NCBI GenBank assembly: GCA_000309945.1
Contig: CM001633.1
Span: 4,103,912-4,167,911 of the forward strand
Length of the DNA stretch: 64,000 nt
DNA from: Leptolyngbyaceae cyanobacterium JSC-12
Lineage (GTDB): Bacteria; Cyanobacteriota; Cyanobacteriia; Leptolyngbyales; Leptolyngbyaceae
Direction of reading: 5' to 3'
This document shows, one piece after another, positions 1-8,252 of this stretch. The position numbers and the translations under genes are program-made. How positions within the stretch are numbered: position 1 is the stretch's first letter; the number at the start of each line of letters is the position of its first letter. The notes beneath the pieces were generated by a model. That model did not search any database, was not told where the DNA came from, and was given only the letters and a program-made list of their open reading frames with translations.

Positions 1-204
1 TTTTGAAGAATGCTTAGGCACACTCTCAAGAAAACCTTACAGCTTTGTAGGTAGGTTTCATTGAAGCTTTACCCAATTGCCTGAAGCAAAAGTTACGGTT
101 GAATGGACTAGGTTGTGTGATGCTCAACCGATGTGAGGAACAGATCGAGACAGCAGCGAGGGGGCTTGTTGCTGTCTCTTTTGCTATTGATGATGTTGCA
201 ATTT
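1..204. other. Window-edge region upstream of a plus-strand terminator
   Basis: No complete gene is seen. One plus-strand frame is open from the window edge to a TGA at 62-64 (about 20 codons) and could be the end of a gene lying outside the window; nothing in it is recognisable. That idea is weakly supported by the plus-strand hairpin at 147-183. Confidence 0.3.
147..183 (+). terminator. Rho-independent terminator
   Basis: Nine-base arms GAGACAGCA and TGCTGTCTC enclose a G-rich loop and are followed on the plus strand by TTTTG. The T-run orientation suits a plus-strand gene ending left of the window. The stem could also stop gshB transcription coming from the right, but there is no T-run on that side. 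Confidence 0.6.
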
Positions 205-1197
205 TTACGTGGAAGCGATCGCGCCTACTTTTGCCGTTCTCGTTTGCACTACCCACTCAATGACCTGGTGTCCAAGACGAACGTTGTTCAAGCGATCAAT
301 TTCTCGAATTCCTGTTGGACTAGTAACATTGACTTCTGTTAGATAACCACCGATTACATCAATCCCGACAAAAATTAGCCCGTCTCGGCGCAGGACTGGC
401 GCAAGTTGAGCACAAATACCTTGCTCCCGGTCTGTAATGTCAGCCTGAGCAACTCTACCACCCACTGCCATGTTGCCGCGAAATTCTTTGCCCGTTGGGA
501 TGCGATTAACGGCACCAATCGGTTCACCATTCAGGAGAATAATCCGTTTATCGCCGAGTTTGGCTTCGGGCAGATACGTTTGCACCATGATGGGCACCTG
601 TCCCTGAAGGGTGCTGATTTCGACCAGGGAGTTGAAGTTGCGATCGCCTGGATCAAGAAACAAAATTCCTTCTCCTGCCTTTCCTCCCAATGGCTTTAGC
701 ACCGCCGCCCCTTTCCGTTCCAAAAACTCTCGAATTACTTGCTTGTTTTGACTGACGATTGTCTCAGGGATTGCTCCTGTGAACTGAAGTGAATACATCT
801 TTTCATTCGCCGCTCGAATGCCCTGCGGTGAATTGACGACTAAGGTTTTTGCTGGATCGATGTAATCAAGGATGTAAGTAGCATAGAGGTAAGGAACTGT
901 GACGGGTGGATCGGTTCGCATAAACACTGCATCCATCTCCTCCAGGAAGTGAGGCATTGCCTCACCCACCTCAAACCAAGGATTGGCCGCCAACCACCGC
1001 CCCTCTATCAACTGCACTGGCGTTAGCCGGACAGGTTGTAGTAAGGCAGTTGCTTTACCATCGATAATTCCCAACTGATTTGCCTGGGTTATCCAGACCT
1101 CATGGCCCAACTCCTGCGCCGCCTCCATAATTGCCACACTGGTGTCGTGTCCGGGATCAAGCTGCGCGATCGGATCAATGATGAATGCAAATTTCAC
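205..1197 (-). CDS. gshB: Glutathione synthetase
   Basis: This 330-residue ATP-grasp enzyme joins gamma-glutamylcysteine to glycine, the last step of glutathione synthesis, in the cytoplasm. The N-terminus (MKFAFIIDPIAQLDPGHDTS) is the classic prokaryotic GshB start. ATP-grasp segments follow (AAVLKPLGGKAGEGILFL, DKRIILLNGEPIGAVNRIP), and the C-terminus carries the metal/ligand motif VNVTSPTGIREI. Length is typical of the bacterial family. Glutaredoxin grxC lies just upstream on the same strand, about 75 bp away, so the two probably form a thiol-redox operon, a pairing also seen in other cyanobacteria. Nothing looks truncated. Confidence 0.96.
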   Translation of the reverse strand: MKFAFIIDPIAQLDPGHDTSVAIMEAAQELGHEVWITQANQLGIIDGKATALLQPVRLTPVQLIEGRWLAANPWFEVGEAMPHFLEEMDAVFMRTDPPVTVPYLYATYILDYIDPAKTLVVNSPQGIRAANEKMYSLQFTGAIPETIVSQNKQVIREFLERKGAAVLKPLGGKAGEGILFLDPGDRNFNSLVEISTLQGQVPIMVQTYLPEAKLGDKRIILLNGEPIGAVNRIPTGKEFRGNMAVGGRVAQADITDREQGICAQLAPVLRRDGLIFVGIDVIGGYLTEVNVTSPTGIREIDRLNNVRLGHQVIEWVVQTRTAKVGAIAST

Positions 1198-1272
1198 AGT
1201 GGAAGCCTTGAGAGAGGGAGATAGGGAAGGGGAGATGGGGAAGGTGGGGTGGAGAAGTGATGGGGGAGCGGT

Positions 1273-1530
1273 TTAAGTTAATAGCGGATCGAGTTTACCT
1301 TGTGCGTTCAGGGCATAGAGGTCATCGCTGCCACCAATATGCTGATTATTGATGAAGATTTGAGGCAGCGATCGCCGTCCATTTGCGCGTTCTGCCATTT
1401 CTGCCCGTGCGGCTTCGTCACCGTCAATGCAATATTCGGTAAACTCAACACCCTTCTTGGTTAATAGCGCTTTTGCCCGAATACAAAAAGGACACGTACT
1501 CCAGGTGTAAATTTCAACGTTGGCAGACAT
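1273..1530 (-). CDS. grxC: Glutaredoxin 3
   Basis: This 85-residue dithiol glutaredoxin reduces disulfides and glutathione-mixed disulfides using glutathione. The CPFC active site is near residues 14-17 (YTWSTCPFCIRAKALL). The cis-proline region SLPQIFIN and the GSH-binding GGSDDLYAL motif follow. It is the usual size for a single-domain GrxC. It shares strand with gshB directly downstream, so the enzyme that uses glutathione is probably co-expressed with the one that makes it. The 75-bp gap is strongly purine-rich on the plus strand and shows no terminator. Confidence 0.96.
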   Translation of the reverse strand: MSANVEIYTWSTCPFCIRAKALLTKKGVEFTEYCIDGDEAARAEMAERANGRRSLPQIFINNQHIGGSDDLYALNAQGKLDPLLT

Positions 1531-1591
1531 AGTTCTTTACATTCCAGCAACAATTCCATTCTAAACTGCGGTGCCAGTTTCTCTTGCATTT

Positions 1592-3415
1592 CTAGACAGT
1601 AATAATCTTGTTTCCATCCAATGGGCTGGTGGTACCAACTTCCAGCGGGAGGTAAACCGTCATCACTTCCCCTTGCTGCGGACGCTGTTTCACAATGAGT
1701 TTGCCGCCGATCGCCTGGAACAGGTTTTTGGTAACCGCCAGATTCAGGCTCAGGCTGCCAGTTTCAGGTTGAAAGGTTAGCATTTGCCCAATTGATTTAG
1801 CAGAATTTTTCCAGGAACTAAAGGGATGTTCTTTCTCGCTACTTCCCTCTGCTTCGTCAGGCTGAGATTGAAGCTGTACCTTGAGTTGGCTGCCTGCCAG
1901 AGTCACTTCGAGTTGAATGTGGCTGCCAGCAGGGAGGTTACGGGTGAAGCGTTCAATCAGGCTGGTGAGGGCCTGATCTAAAACGGTAGGATCGCTGACA
2001 ACCATGGGCATTTCCTGGGGAACATCAACATTCAGTGTCATTTGCCGTTGGGTTGCCTGCTGTTGCCAGCGGGGGATGCTTTGCCGGAAAACCTCTGTAA
2101 GGGATGTGCGAATTAATGCCATATGAGACTGAGTGGCAGACTCGATCTCCACTGCTTTGAAAATTAGCCCAAAGCGGTCAATTTGTTCACTGCATTCGCG
2201 GTCAATAATGCTGAGACGGCGCAATACGTCGGGAGCTAGATCACTACGTTTAAGCAGCGATCGCGTCAGGGTGCGGATCGTAGTCAGCGGGGTGCGAACT
2301 TCGTGGGCGATCGCTTTCACCAATTCCACATCAAAACTGCTGGAGTCAGAGAGGGGTGTGTAAGCCTCTACTCCTGCCACATCAAGGGACGGATGTATTT
2401 CTGAAACATGCCCTTTGCCATTGGAGCACAAAGGTTTTGGGGCATCAGGTGAAGTAGTGAATAATGGTTGTTGGGCTTTTTGTTGGGCAGGCTGCTCCAT
2501 CCGCCCAGTCGAGGATTGACTAGGATTGGCCTCTGCAATTGAACTACGATCATCCTCCGACGGTTCAGGTAAATGCTCTAGCATCAGGCGGCTAAACTGC
2601 ATCACTGTTTTGAAATCAGGTGTGATGGGTGGAAACTGCATCACCAACTCATCCAAAAAATCGACCTGATGCGAACTCATCAGTAGAATTCGAGGACGCA
2701 AGGCTTCCCATGCTCGTTGCACCACATCCGGCGCAAAGGAGAACATAAACGTAGGTTCTCCCATCAAGGATTCGCCTAATACGAGCACGGCACTAAACCA
2801 GGGTGTTAGCACTAAACAGAATTGCTCATCCGCAACTGGGTCTCCGGGTAATAAGGGCAAGATGGGATTGGTTAAATGATGATCTGCGATCGCCTTTTCC
2901 GCTGGTAGCAGTTGGAAGCCAAGCCAATGGGCTGCATGGGCTGAAGCTGAAGCCACTGTCCAGGTGGAAAGCCGTTTCACCACTTCCACGTGACTCAGCA
3001 CAGGCAAGGGACCAGATAAAAGAAACCCAATATGTGCGGGGGGATCGTTCAGGTCGATGGTTGGTGTTAGCGAATTGGCATGAGTCAGGTATTGATGTAG
3101 CAACTCATCCAGCGCCGCGATCGCCCCCGTCCACTCTCGATTTGCCCGAAGCTGGCGCTTAGCCAGTTGACTCGGTACCCGACGAACGTGCCCGTTGCCA
3201 GGAAGGGATGAGTCGGAGTGAGCAGCGTAACCCGGACGAAAGTCAGATTGAACCGATTCGTCAACTATCCACATCGGGTCGCTTAACGCCACAACTTCAC
3301 TGAGTGTGGGCAACAGCCACTTGGGCACAATCTCACCCCCTTCATTGCCAGATACTCTCGCTATTACGAGGTTATCTGGAATAACTGTCAAATGGTAGTC
3401 GCAGAACCGAACCAC
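1592..3415 (-). CDS. Soluble sensor histidine kinase, degenerate ATPase domain
   Basis: 607 residues from a GTG start, with no transmembrane segment, so probably cytoplasmic. Residues 1-280 form an unassigned sensory region and 285-355 a low-complexity Ser/Pro/Gln linker. A HisKA domain follows with the H-box AIAHEVRTPLTTIRTLTRSL (His371). The C-terminal HATPase_c region is poorly conserved: the N-box position reads DQALTSLIERFTRNLP without the usual asparagines, and the G2-like region is GSLSLNLAVTKNLFQAIGG. It may bind ATP weakly or act as a phosphotransfer or regulatory partner. It is 17 bp downstream of yajQ on the same strand. No response regulator gene is adjacent, so its target is unknown. 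Confidence 0.8.
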   Translation of the reverse strand: MVRFCDYHLTVIPDNLVIARVSGNEGGEIVPKWLLPTLSEVVALSDPMWIVDESVQSDFRPGYAAHSDSSLPGNGHVRRVPSQLAKRQLRANREWTGAIAALDELLHQYLTHANSLTPTIDLNDPPAHIGFLLSGPLPVLSHVEVVKRLSTWTVASASAHAAHWLGFQLLPAEKAIADHHLTNPILPLLPGDPVADEQFCLVLTPWFSAVLVLGESLMGEPTFMFSFAPDVVQRAWEALRPRILLMSSHQVDFLDELVMQFPPITPDFKTVMQFSRLMLEHLPEPSEDDRSSIAEANPSQSSTGRMEQPAQQKAQQPLFTTSPDAPKPLCSNGKGHVSEIHPSLDVAGVEAYTPLSDSSSFDVELVKAIAHEVRTPLTTIRTLTRSLLKRSDLAPDVLRRLSIIDRECSEQIDRFGLIFKAVEIESATQSHMALIRTSLTEVFRQSIPRWQQQATQRQMTLNVDVPQEMPMVVSDPTVLDQALTSLIERFTRNLPAGSHIQLEVTLAGSQLKVQLQSQPDEAEGSSEKEHPFSSWKNSAKSIGQMLTFQPETGSLSLNLAVTKNLFQAIGGKLIVKQRPQQGEVMTVYLPLEVGTTSPLDGNKIITV

Positions 3416-3432
3416 TCAGGTCGCAATTTCCG

Positions 3433-3924
3433 TTAGCGATAGTTCGTGAACTGCAATGCCATTGGGTAATCTTCTTGCTTTAAGCGCTGAATCACAGCTT
3501 GCAACTCATCTTTTGACTTGGCTGTGACCCGTACAGCATCCCCTTGAATGGACGCCTGCACCTTCTTAAATTCATCCCGAATCAGTTTAGAAATTTGTTT
3601 GCCAACTTCCTGACTAATTCCTTTCTTTAAGGTTATGATTTGCCGGATACGATTGCCGCCTGCCGCCTCCGGTTTGCCATAGTCAAATATTTTGAGTGAT
3701 AAATTTCGTTTGACAGCTTTTGTTTGAATCAAGCTGTTGACTGCATCCAGGGTAAATTCGCTGTCGGTGTTGATTGTAATGGTGTTATCTCCCAGTTCTA
3801 CGGTGGTTTTCGTATCTTTCAGGTCGTACCGACTTTGAATTTCTCGCGTTGCTTGGTCAAGCGCATTGACCAATTCCTGTCGATCAAACTCACTCACAAC
3901 ATCAAAAGAGAACGTAGAAGCCAT
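3433..3924 (-). CDS. YajQ family nucleotide-binding protein
   Basis: This 163-residue protein matches the YajQ/DUF520 family from end to end: [24 protein letters not shown] at the start, [14 protein letters not shown], and [20 protein letters not shown] near the end. Family members are small cytoplasmic proteins with two RNP-like folds that bind nucleotides; some are reported to bind cyclic di-GMP or act as transcription cofactors, but the role in cyanobacteria is not established. It precedes the histidine kinase with a 17-bp gap, so the two are probably co-transcribed. Confidence 0.93.
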   Translation of the reverse strand: MASTFSFDVVSEFDRQELVNALDQATREIQSRYDLKDTKTTVELGDNTITINTDSEFTLDAVNSLIQTKAVKRNLSLKIFDYGKPEAAGGNRIRQIITLKKGISQEVGKQISKLIRDEFKKVQASIQGDAVRVTAKSKDELQAVIQRLKQEDYPMALQFTNYR

Positions 3925-4117
3925 AGGTGAATGGTGAAAATCAATTGCTAAACGGGCGATCGCTTTACTAGTGTAGGACAGTTACCCGACGCGATCGCTG
4001 AGATACCAGAGAGAAGTCAGAAGTCAGGAGTGATGAGGGAGGTAAACGAGATAGGGAAGATAGAGAAGAGTTAAGTCTTTTCGCTTCCCCATCTTTTTCC
4101 CTAGTGCGACTTTTCCT

Positions 4118-4171
4118 ATCACCCCATCACCCCATCACCCCATCACCTCATCACCCCATCACCCCATCACT
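4118..4171. repeat. 8-bp tandem repeat (ATCACCCC)
   Basis: Six consecutive 8-bp units (one with a C-to-T change) and a partial seventh lie just beyond the 3' end of the RTX gene, between it and yajQ. Such short tandem repeats are common between cyanobacterial genes and vary in copy number between strains. No coding or terminator function is visible. Confidence 0.85.
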
Positions 4172-4200
4172 GCTCTACTCCACCTTTCCCATTCCCCGCT

Positions 4201-6177
4201 TCAAGCTACTGAGCGGAAGGCTTGAGCCGTTAAGCCCGTGACATCCTGCACAACAGCAATTAACTCATTCGCACCATTTGCCGTGAGATAAATGGCGGTG
4301 TCTAAAGCGGATGAACCAGCATGGGCTTCTGATCGCAGAGTGTAGTTGCTTAAACTTCCCTTAATTTGAATCAGATCGCCTGTGCCAAAATCGGTGATCA
4401 GGGCAAAGTCATTTGCGCCTGCACTGCTGTAGAATACGTGGCTGTTGTTTTGTACGCCCAAAACAAACACATCATTGCCTGTGCCACCCGTGAGTGTGTC
4501 TTTTTCGTTTGCACCTGAATTTGAAGCAGTCGCATCCACTCCAATCAAGGTATCGTTGCCAGCCAAACCTTGAAGCAAGTTGTTGCTGTTGTTGCCGGTA
4601 ATCTGGTTATCTTTGCTGTTACCTGTGCCGTTGGTAGCAGTGCCAGTAAGTACCAGATTTTCGAAGGCGGTGCCCAGGGTGAAACTGCTATTGGAAAGAA
4701 CAGTGTCGATGCCGCCATTGTCGAGAATGATGTTGTCTCCAGAACCGATGATGAAGGTATCGTTGCCAGTGCCGCCAATTACCACGTCATCGCCTGCGCC
4801 GTCTTCTAAAATATCGCCGTTGTTGCTGCCAATAATGACATCATCCCCGTCACCGCCGGATAGGTGGAGTTTCAGCGCCCCTGCTACCACTCCCGTCGCA
4901 TCAATTACATCATCTCCAGCTAAAAGGTCTATTTTCAGCACATCCTGGACTTCTGCGCCAGCGATCGCGATGGTTGCTGCTAATCCCAATACTGTCACGC
5001 TGCTGGCATTGCCTTGCAGCAGTGCCACGTCATTGCTGTTGGTGCCTTTAGCCGTGATCGTATCGATTTGCCCATCTCCACCGGAACCAGCCGCGCTTAA
5101 GTTGAGGTTGATGCGATTGACATCGGTGCCAGACAGATTGTTGATGGTGATGGTATCGGCTCCCCCCAGCGCATTGAAATCGATGACTTCTACATCATTC
5201 AAATCCATCACGATATTGGCAATGTTGCGGAAGAAGCGCACCCGTCTGCCGTTGGCAGACACATCAATTACTTCGCCAATGTTTGCCCCGTTGAACAGCA
5301 TGGTATCAATGCCATCCTGCCCTTCTACAATGTCGCTACCGTCCCCTGGGTCCCAAATAAAGAGGTCATTGCCTGCACCCAGGAACGCCACATCATCTCC
5401 CTGATTGCCGTCAATTATGTCATCCCCGTCGCCACCCAATAGCAGATCATTGCCGTTACCCCCCAAAATGGTGTCGTTCCCAGCACCACCATCCACAGTG
5501 ATTTGAATCAGGGAAGCTAAATTGCCAGAAGCCGTGATCAGGTCGTCGCCACCGTTGGCATTTACAACTAAGTGTTCAGTGGTACCAATATCCAGGCTAA
5601 AGGGAGCAGGGTTAGTACGGTCAAAACGGACACGTGAACCGTTGGCAGTGATGGTAAAGACTTCTGCGCCGTTGCCGCCGTTGACTTCGGCAGTGTCGAT
5701 ACCAGCACCGCCTTCAAACAGGTCGCTGTCATCGCCTGGATTCCAGATCATGCGATCGTTGCCCGCTTCACCAAACACCTGATCATCGCCATCACCACCT
5801 ATGAGAACGTCGTTGCCTTCGCCCCCAAAGATGAAATCATTACCGCCCTTGCCCAGAATCGTGTCATTACCTGCCTGACCGAATAGCTGATCTGCGCTGG
5901 AACCGCCTGTAGTCGTGTCATTACCAGTACCGCCAAACAGGAATGCTCTAGGCAATGCGCCATTGCTTTCATTCAAGGTCAAGGTGTCGTTTCCACCTAG
6001 GCCAAACGCTTGAATGAAGCTAACGTTAGCAACGGTGGCAGTGCCTCCCCTAATGGCAACTGCACCCCCGTTAATCAAGATTTTACCTGCCGCATCACGG
6101 CTCACTTCTACCGTGTTTGCCAGGTTGTCCGCAAAGATAGATAGGTTTCCTGCTGAGAAGAATGCTGTGACAGCCAT
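4201..6177 (-). CDS. RTX-type calcium-binding repeat protein
   Basis: 658-residue acidic protein built from haemolysin-type nonapeptides (GGxGxDxUx), which form a calcium-bound parallel beta-roll. Clear blocks are LFGGTGNDT to VFGEAGNDR (about 78-145), GGAGNDTILGGNGNDLLLGG, GGDGDDVIIGSNNGD and LQGLAGNDTLIG. A larger unit is duplicated: DPGDDSDLFEGGAGIDT...ANGSRVRF and DPGDGSDIVEGQDGIDT...ANGRRVRF. The C-terminus (ITDFGTGDLIQIKG...) is the usual tail of cyanobacterial RTX proteins. There is no N-terminal signal peptide, as expected for type I secretion through a C-terminal signal, but no secretion ABC/HlyD genes are nearby. The role is unknown; structural or surface functions are typical guesses. 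The start has a clear AGGAGAAACC ribosome-binding site. Confidence 0.9.
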   Translation of the reverse strand: MAVTAFFSAGNLSIFADNLANTVEVSRDAAGKILINGGAVAIRGGTATVANVSFIQAFGLGGNDTLTLNESNGALPRAFLFGGTGNDTTTGGSSADQLFGQAGNDTILGKGGNDFIFGGEGNDVLIGGDGDDQVFGEAGNDRMIWNPGDDSDLFEGGAGIDTAEVNGGNGAEVFTITANGSRVRFDRTNPAPFSLDIGTTEHLVVNANGGDDLITASGNLASLIQITVDGGAGNDTILGGNGNDLLLGGDGDDIIDGNQGDDVAFLGAGNDLFIWDPGDGSDIVEGQDGIDTMLFNGANIGEVIDVSANGRRVRFFRNIANIVMDLNDVEVIDFNALGGADTITINNLSGTDVNRINLNLSAAGSGGDGQIDTITAKGTNSNDVALLQGNASSVTVLGLAATIAIAGAEVQDVLKIDLLAGDDVIDATGVVAGALKLHLSGGDGDDVIIGSNNGDILEDGAGDDVVIGGTGNDTFIIGSGDNIILDNGGIDTVLSNSSFTLGTAFENLVLTGTATNGTGNSKDNQITGNNSNNLLQGLAGNDTLIGVDATASNSGANEKDTLTGGTGNDVFVLGVQNNSHVFYSSAGANDFALITDFGTGDLIQIKGSLSNYTLRSEAHAGSSALDTAIYLTANGANELIAVVQDVTGLTAQAFRSVA

Positions 6178-6366
6178 TGGTTTCTCCTTTGAGTTAGAAC
6201 TGTAGCGGTTTTGCTACTTGCAATGGCTTACACGAGCGATCGCCTGACGTTATGCAATGGGTTGGTTGGTTCCCGAACCCACCACAATAGCAAAGTTGGC
6301 TTGGCAAGCTGGGGCATGACCATGCTGCGCCGTCGCCAATGCAAAGCTGAGTCGAACAAACATCTC

Positions 6367-6397
6367 CTCCTGTAAACTAAATGAGGACTTACAGGAG
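6367..6397 (+). promoter_or_regulatory. Hairpin masking the purH ribosome-binding site
   Basis: A perfect 9-bp inverted repeat, CTCCTGTAA (6367-6375) and TTACAGGAG (6389-6397), has a 13-nt loop. The right arm contains the purH Shine-Dalgarno AGGAG, nine bases before the ATG, so the folded mRNA would hide the ribosome-binding site. Translational control is inferred from geometry; the inverted repeat is seen directly. Confidence 0.55.
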
Positions 6398-6406
6398 TGA
6401 GACAAG

Positions 6407-7960
6407 ATGGCACCGCTGGCGTTGCTGAGTGTTTCTGATAAAACCGGACTGATCGAGTTTGCAAGCCAACTCGTGAATGAATTTGGCTATGACCTGATCA
6501 GCAGCGGCGGCACGGCAGCAGCGCTTAAAGAGGCTGGGCTTCCTGTGACTAAAGTTTCTGACTATACAGGTTCCCCCGAAATTTTGGGTGGACGAGTGAA
6601 AACGTTGCATCCCCGGATTCATGGCGGGATTTTGGCACGTCGAGATGTCCCCCAGGATGTGGCAGATTTGGAAACCCAGCAGATTCGCCCGATTGATCTA
6701 GTCGTGGTGAACCTTTATCCCTTTGAACATACGATCGCTCAGCCTGGGGTCTCTTTGGCAGACGCGATCGAGCAAATCGATATCGGTGGACCCGCAATGC
6801 TACGGGCATCTGCTAAGAATTTTGCTCATCTGACTGTGCTGTGCAACCCAGATCAGTACGATCCTTATCTGCAAGAACTGCGACAAAATCATGGACAAGC
6901 GTCCTTATCCTTTCGGCAGGCAGCAGCGTTGAAAGCGTTTCAGCATACCGGAGCCTATGATCGCGCGATCGCCCAATACCTGGAAGCCCAGGCATCAGAA
7001 GAAACCGCACTCCCTGCCAGCTTTACCCTGACTGGGCAGCAACTTCAAGCCCTTCGTTATGGCGAAAACCCGCATCAGCCTGCTGCCTGGTATCAAACTG
7101 GTGCATTGGCCAGCGGTTGGGCAGCCGCCGAAAAATTGCAGGGAAAAGAACTGAGCTATAACAACCTGGTAGATCTGGAAGCTGCTCGTTGCATTATTGC
7201 TGAGTTTGCCGATCCTCAAAGCCCTCCGGCTGCAGCCATTCTCAAACACACCAACCCCTGTGGCGCAGCCCTGGGAGCAACAATCGCCGAAGCTTACCAA
7301 AAAGCTTTTGATGCTGATTCTGTTTCTGCTTTTGGGGGCATCGTGGCATTAAACCGTGCCATTGATACAGCTACTGCCACTGCACTCACCAAAACATTTC
7401 TGGAATGTGTGGTTGCTCCAGGTTGTGACCCCGATGCACAAGAAATTTTGGCAGCCAAATCTAAGGTGCGAGTATTGCTGTTGCCCAATCTTCGGAATGG
7501 TCCTCAACACACGGTGAAAGCGATCGCGGGTGGGTTCCTGGTGCAAACGGCTGATGATAAGATTGCCGACCCCGCTAATTGGCAAGTCGTGACCGACAAA
7601 CAGCCCACTCCTGCCCAACTTGAGGAATTACTTTTCGCCTGGAAAATTTGCAAACACGTGAAATCCAATGCTATTGTTGTCACGCGCGATCGCACAACTC
7701 TTGGCGTTGGTGCCGGACAAATGAACCGCGTCGGCTCTGTCAAAATTGCTCTGGAACAAGCCGGAGAAAGATCGCAAGGTGCCATTCTCGCCAGCGATGG
7801 TTTCTTCCCTTTTGATGATTCAGTGCGTACTGCGGCGGCAGCAGGCATTAGCGCAATCGTCCAACCTGGTGGTAGTCTCCGCGATCAGGATTCCATTAAT
7901 GCCGCCAACGAACTCGGCATCGTCATGGTGCTAACTGGAATTCGCCACTTCTTGCACTAA
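6407..7960 (+). CDS. purH: Bifunctional AICAR formyltransferase/IMP cyclohydrolase
   Basis: 517 residues, typical for PurH, which catalyses the last two steps of de novo purine synthesis. The N-terminal IMP cyclohydrolase domain starts ALLSVSDKTGLIEFA and includes SSGGTAAALKEAGLPVTKVSDYTG and GGRVKTLHPRIHGGIL. The C-terminal formyltransferase domain carries LRYGENPHQPAAWY, the catalytic-lysine/histidine motif ILKHTNPCGAA, and the ending ASDGFFPFDDSVR...IVQPGGSLRDQDSI. The ATG is preceded by AGGAG at nine bases, within a possible regulatory hairpin. It is transcribed divergently from the RTX gene. purD lies 15 kb away, not in an operon with it. Confidence 0.97.
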   Translation: MAPLALLSVSDKTGLIEFASQLVNEFGYDLISSGGTAAALKEAGLPVTKVSDYTGSPEILGGRVKTLHPRIHGGILARRDVPQDVADLETQQIRPIDLVVVNLYPFEHTIAQPGVSLADAIEQIDIGGPAMLRASAKNFAHLTVLCNPDQYDPYLQELRQNHGQASLSFRQAAALKAFQHTGAYDRAIAQYLEAQASEETALPASFTLTGQQLQALRYGENPHQPAAWYQTGALASGWAAAEKLQGKELSYNNLVDLEAARCIIAEFADPQSPPAAAILKHTNPCGAALGATIAEAYQKAFDADSVSAFGGIVALNRAIDTATATALTKTFLECVVAPGCDPDAQEILAAKSKVRVLLLPNLRNGPQHTVKAIAGGFLVQTADDKIADPANWQVVTDKQPTPAQLEELLFAWKICKHVKSNAIVVTRDRTTLGVGAGQMNRVGSVKIALEQAGERSQGAILASDGFFPFDDSVRTAAAAGISAIVQPGGSLRDQDSINAANELGIVMVLTGIRHFLH

Positions 7961-8094
7961 TCTGCATTTGCCCTCATCCCCCAACCCCTGCTCCCAAACT
8001 TGGGAGCAGGGGAGTCGAAGCTTCAAGTCCCTCTCCCAAGCTTGGGAGAGGGATTTAGGGTGAGGGCACAAAAGTGACATACTCCCGATAACTG
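7961..8094. repeat. 134-bp direct repeat, copy 1
   Basis: Starts immediately after the purH stop. It is followed at an offset of 158 bp by a second copy differing at three positions that I can see. It contains two inverted repeats: CCCCTGCTCCCAA/TTGGGAGCAGGGG and TCCCTCTCCCAAGC/GCTTGGGAGAGGGA. The opening motif CCCTCATCCCCCAACCCCT is a widespread intergenic repeat of cyanobacteria. The strong stems could help end purH transcription or protect the mRNA. Confidence 0.9.
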
Positions 8095-8118
8095 GGGAGG
8101 ATGTTAGTTGTGCAAGTC

Positions 8119-8252
8119 TCTGCATTTGCCCTCATCCCCCAACCCCTGCTCCCAAACTTGGGAGCAGGGGAGTCGAAGCTTCAAGTCCCTCTCCCAAGCT
8201 TGGGAGAGAGATTTAGGGTGAGGGCACAAAGGTGACATGCTCCCGATAACTG
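8119..8252. repeat. 134-bp direct repeat, copy 2
   Basis: Second copy of the repeat that follows purH, with GAGAGAT for GAGGGAT, AAAGGTG for AAAAGTG, and ACATGCT for ACATACT. Both nested inverted repeats are intact. The 24-bp spacer between copies is unrelated apart from a short TTGCAC/TTGTGCA-like motif before each copy. The near-identity points to a recent local duplication. Confidence 0.9.

Noticed and set aside
4580-5404. 274-codon plus-strand ORF inside the RTX gene
   Set aside because: It is antisense to the RTX repeats; its Pro/Ser/Val-rich repetitive product mirrors the nonapeptide codons. A shadow frame.
6250-6363. 37-codon minus-strand ORF (MFVRLSFALATAQHGHAP...) with AGGAGGAG directly before the ATG
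   Set aside because: The apparent ribosome-binding site is the left arm of the purH hairpin and lies only two bases from the ATG. No family is recognised. Kept out without conservation evidence.
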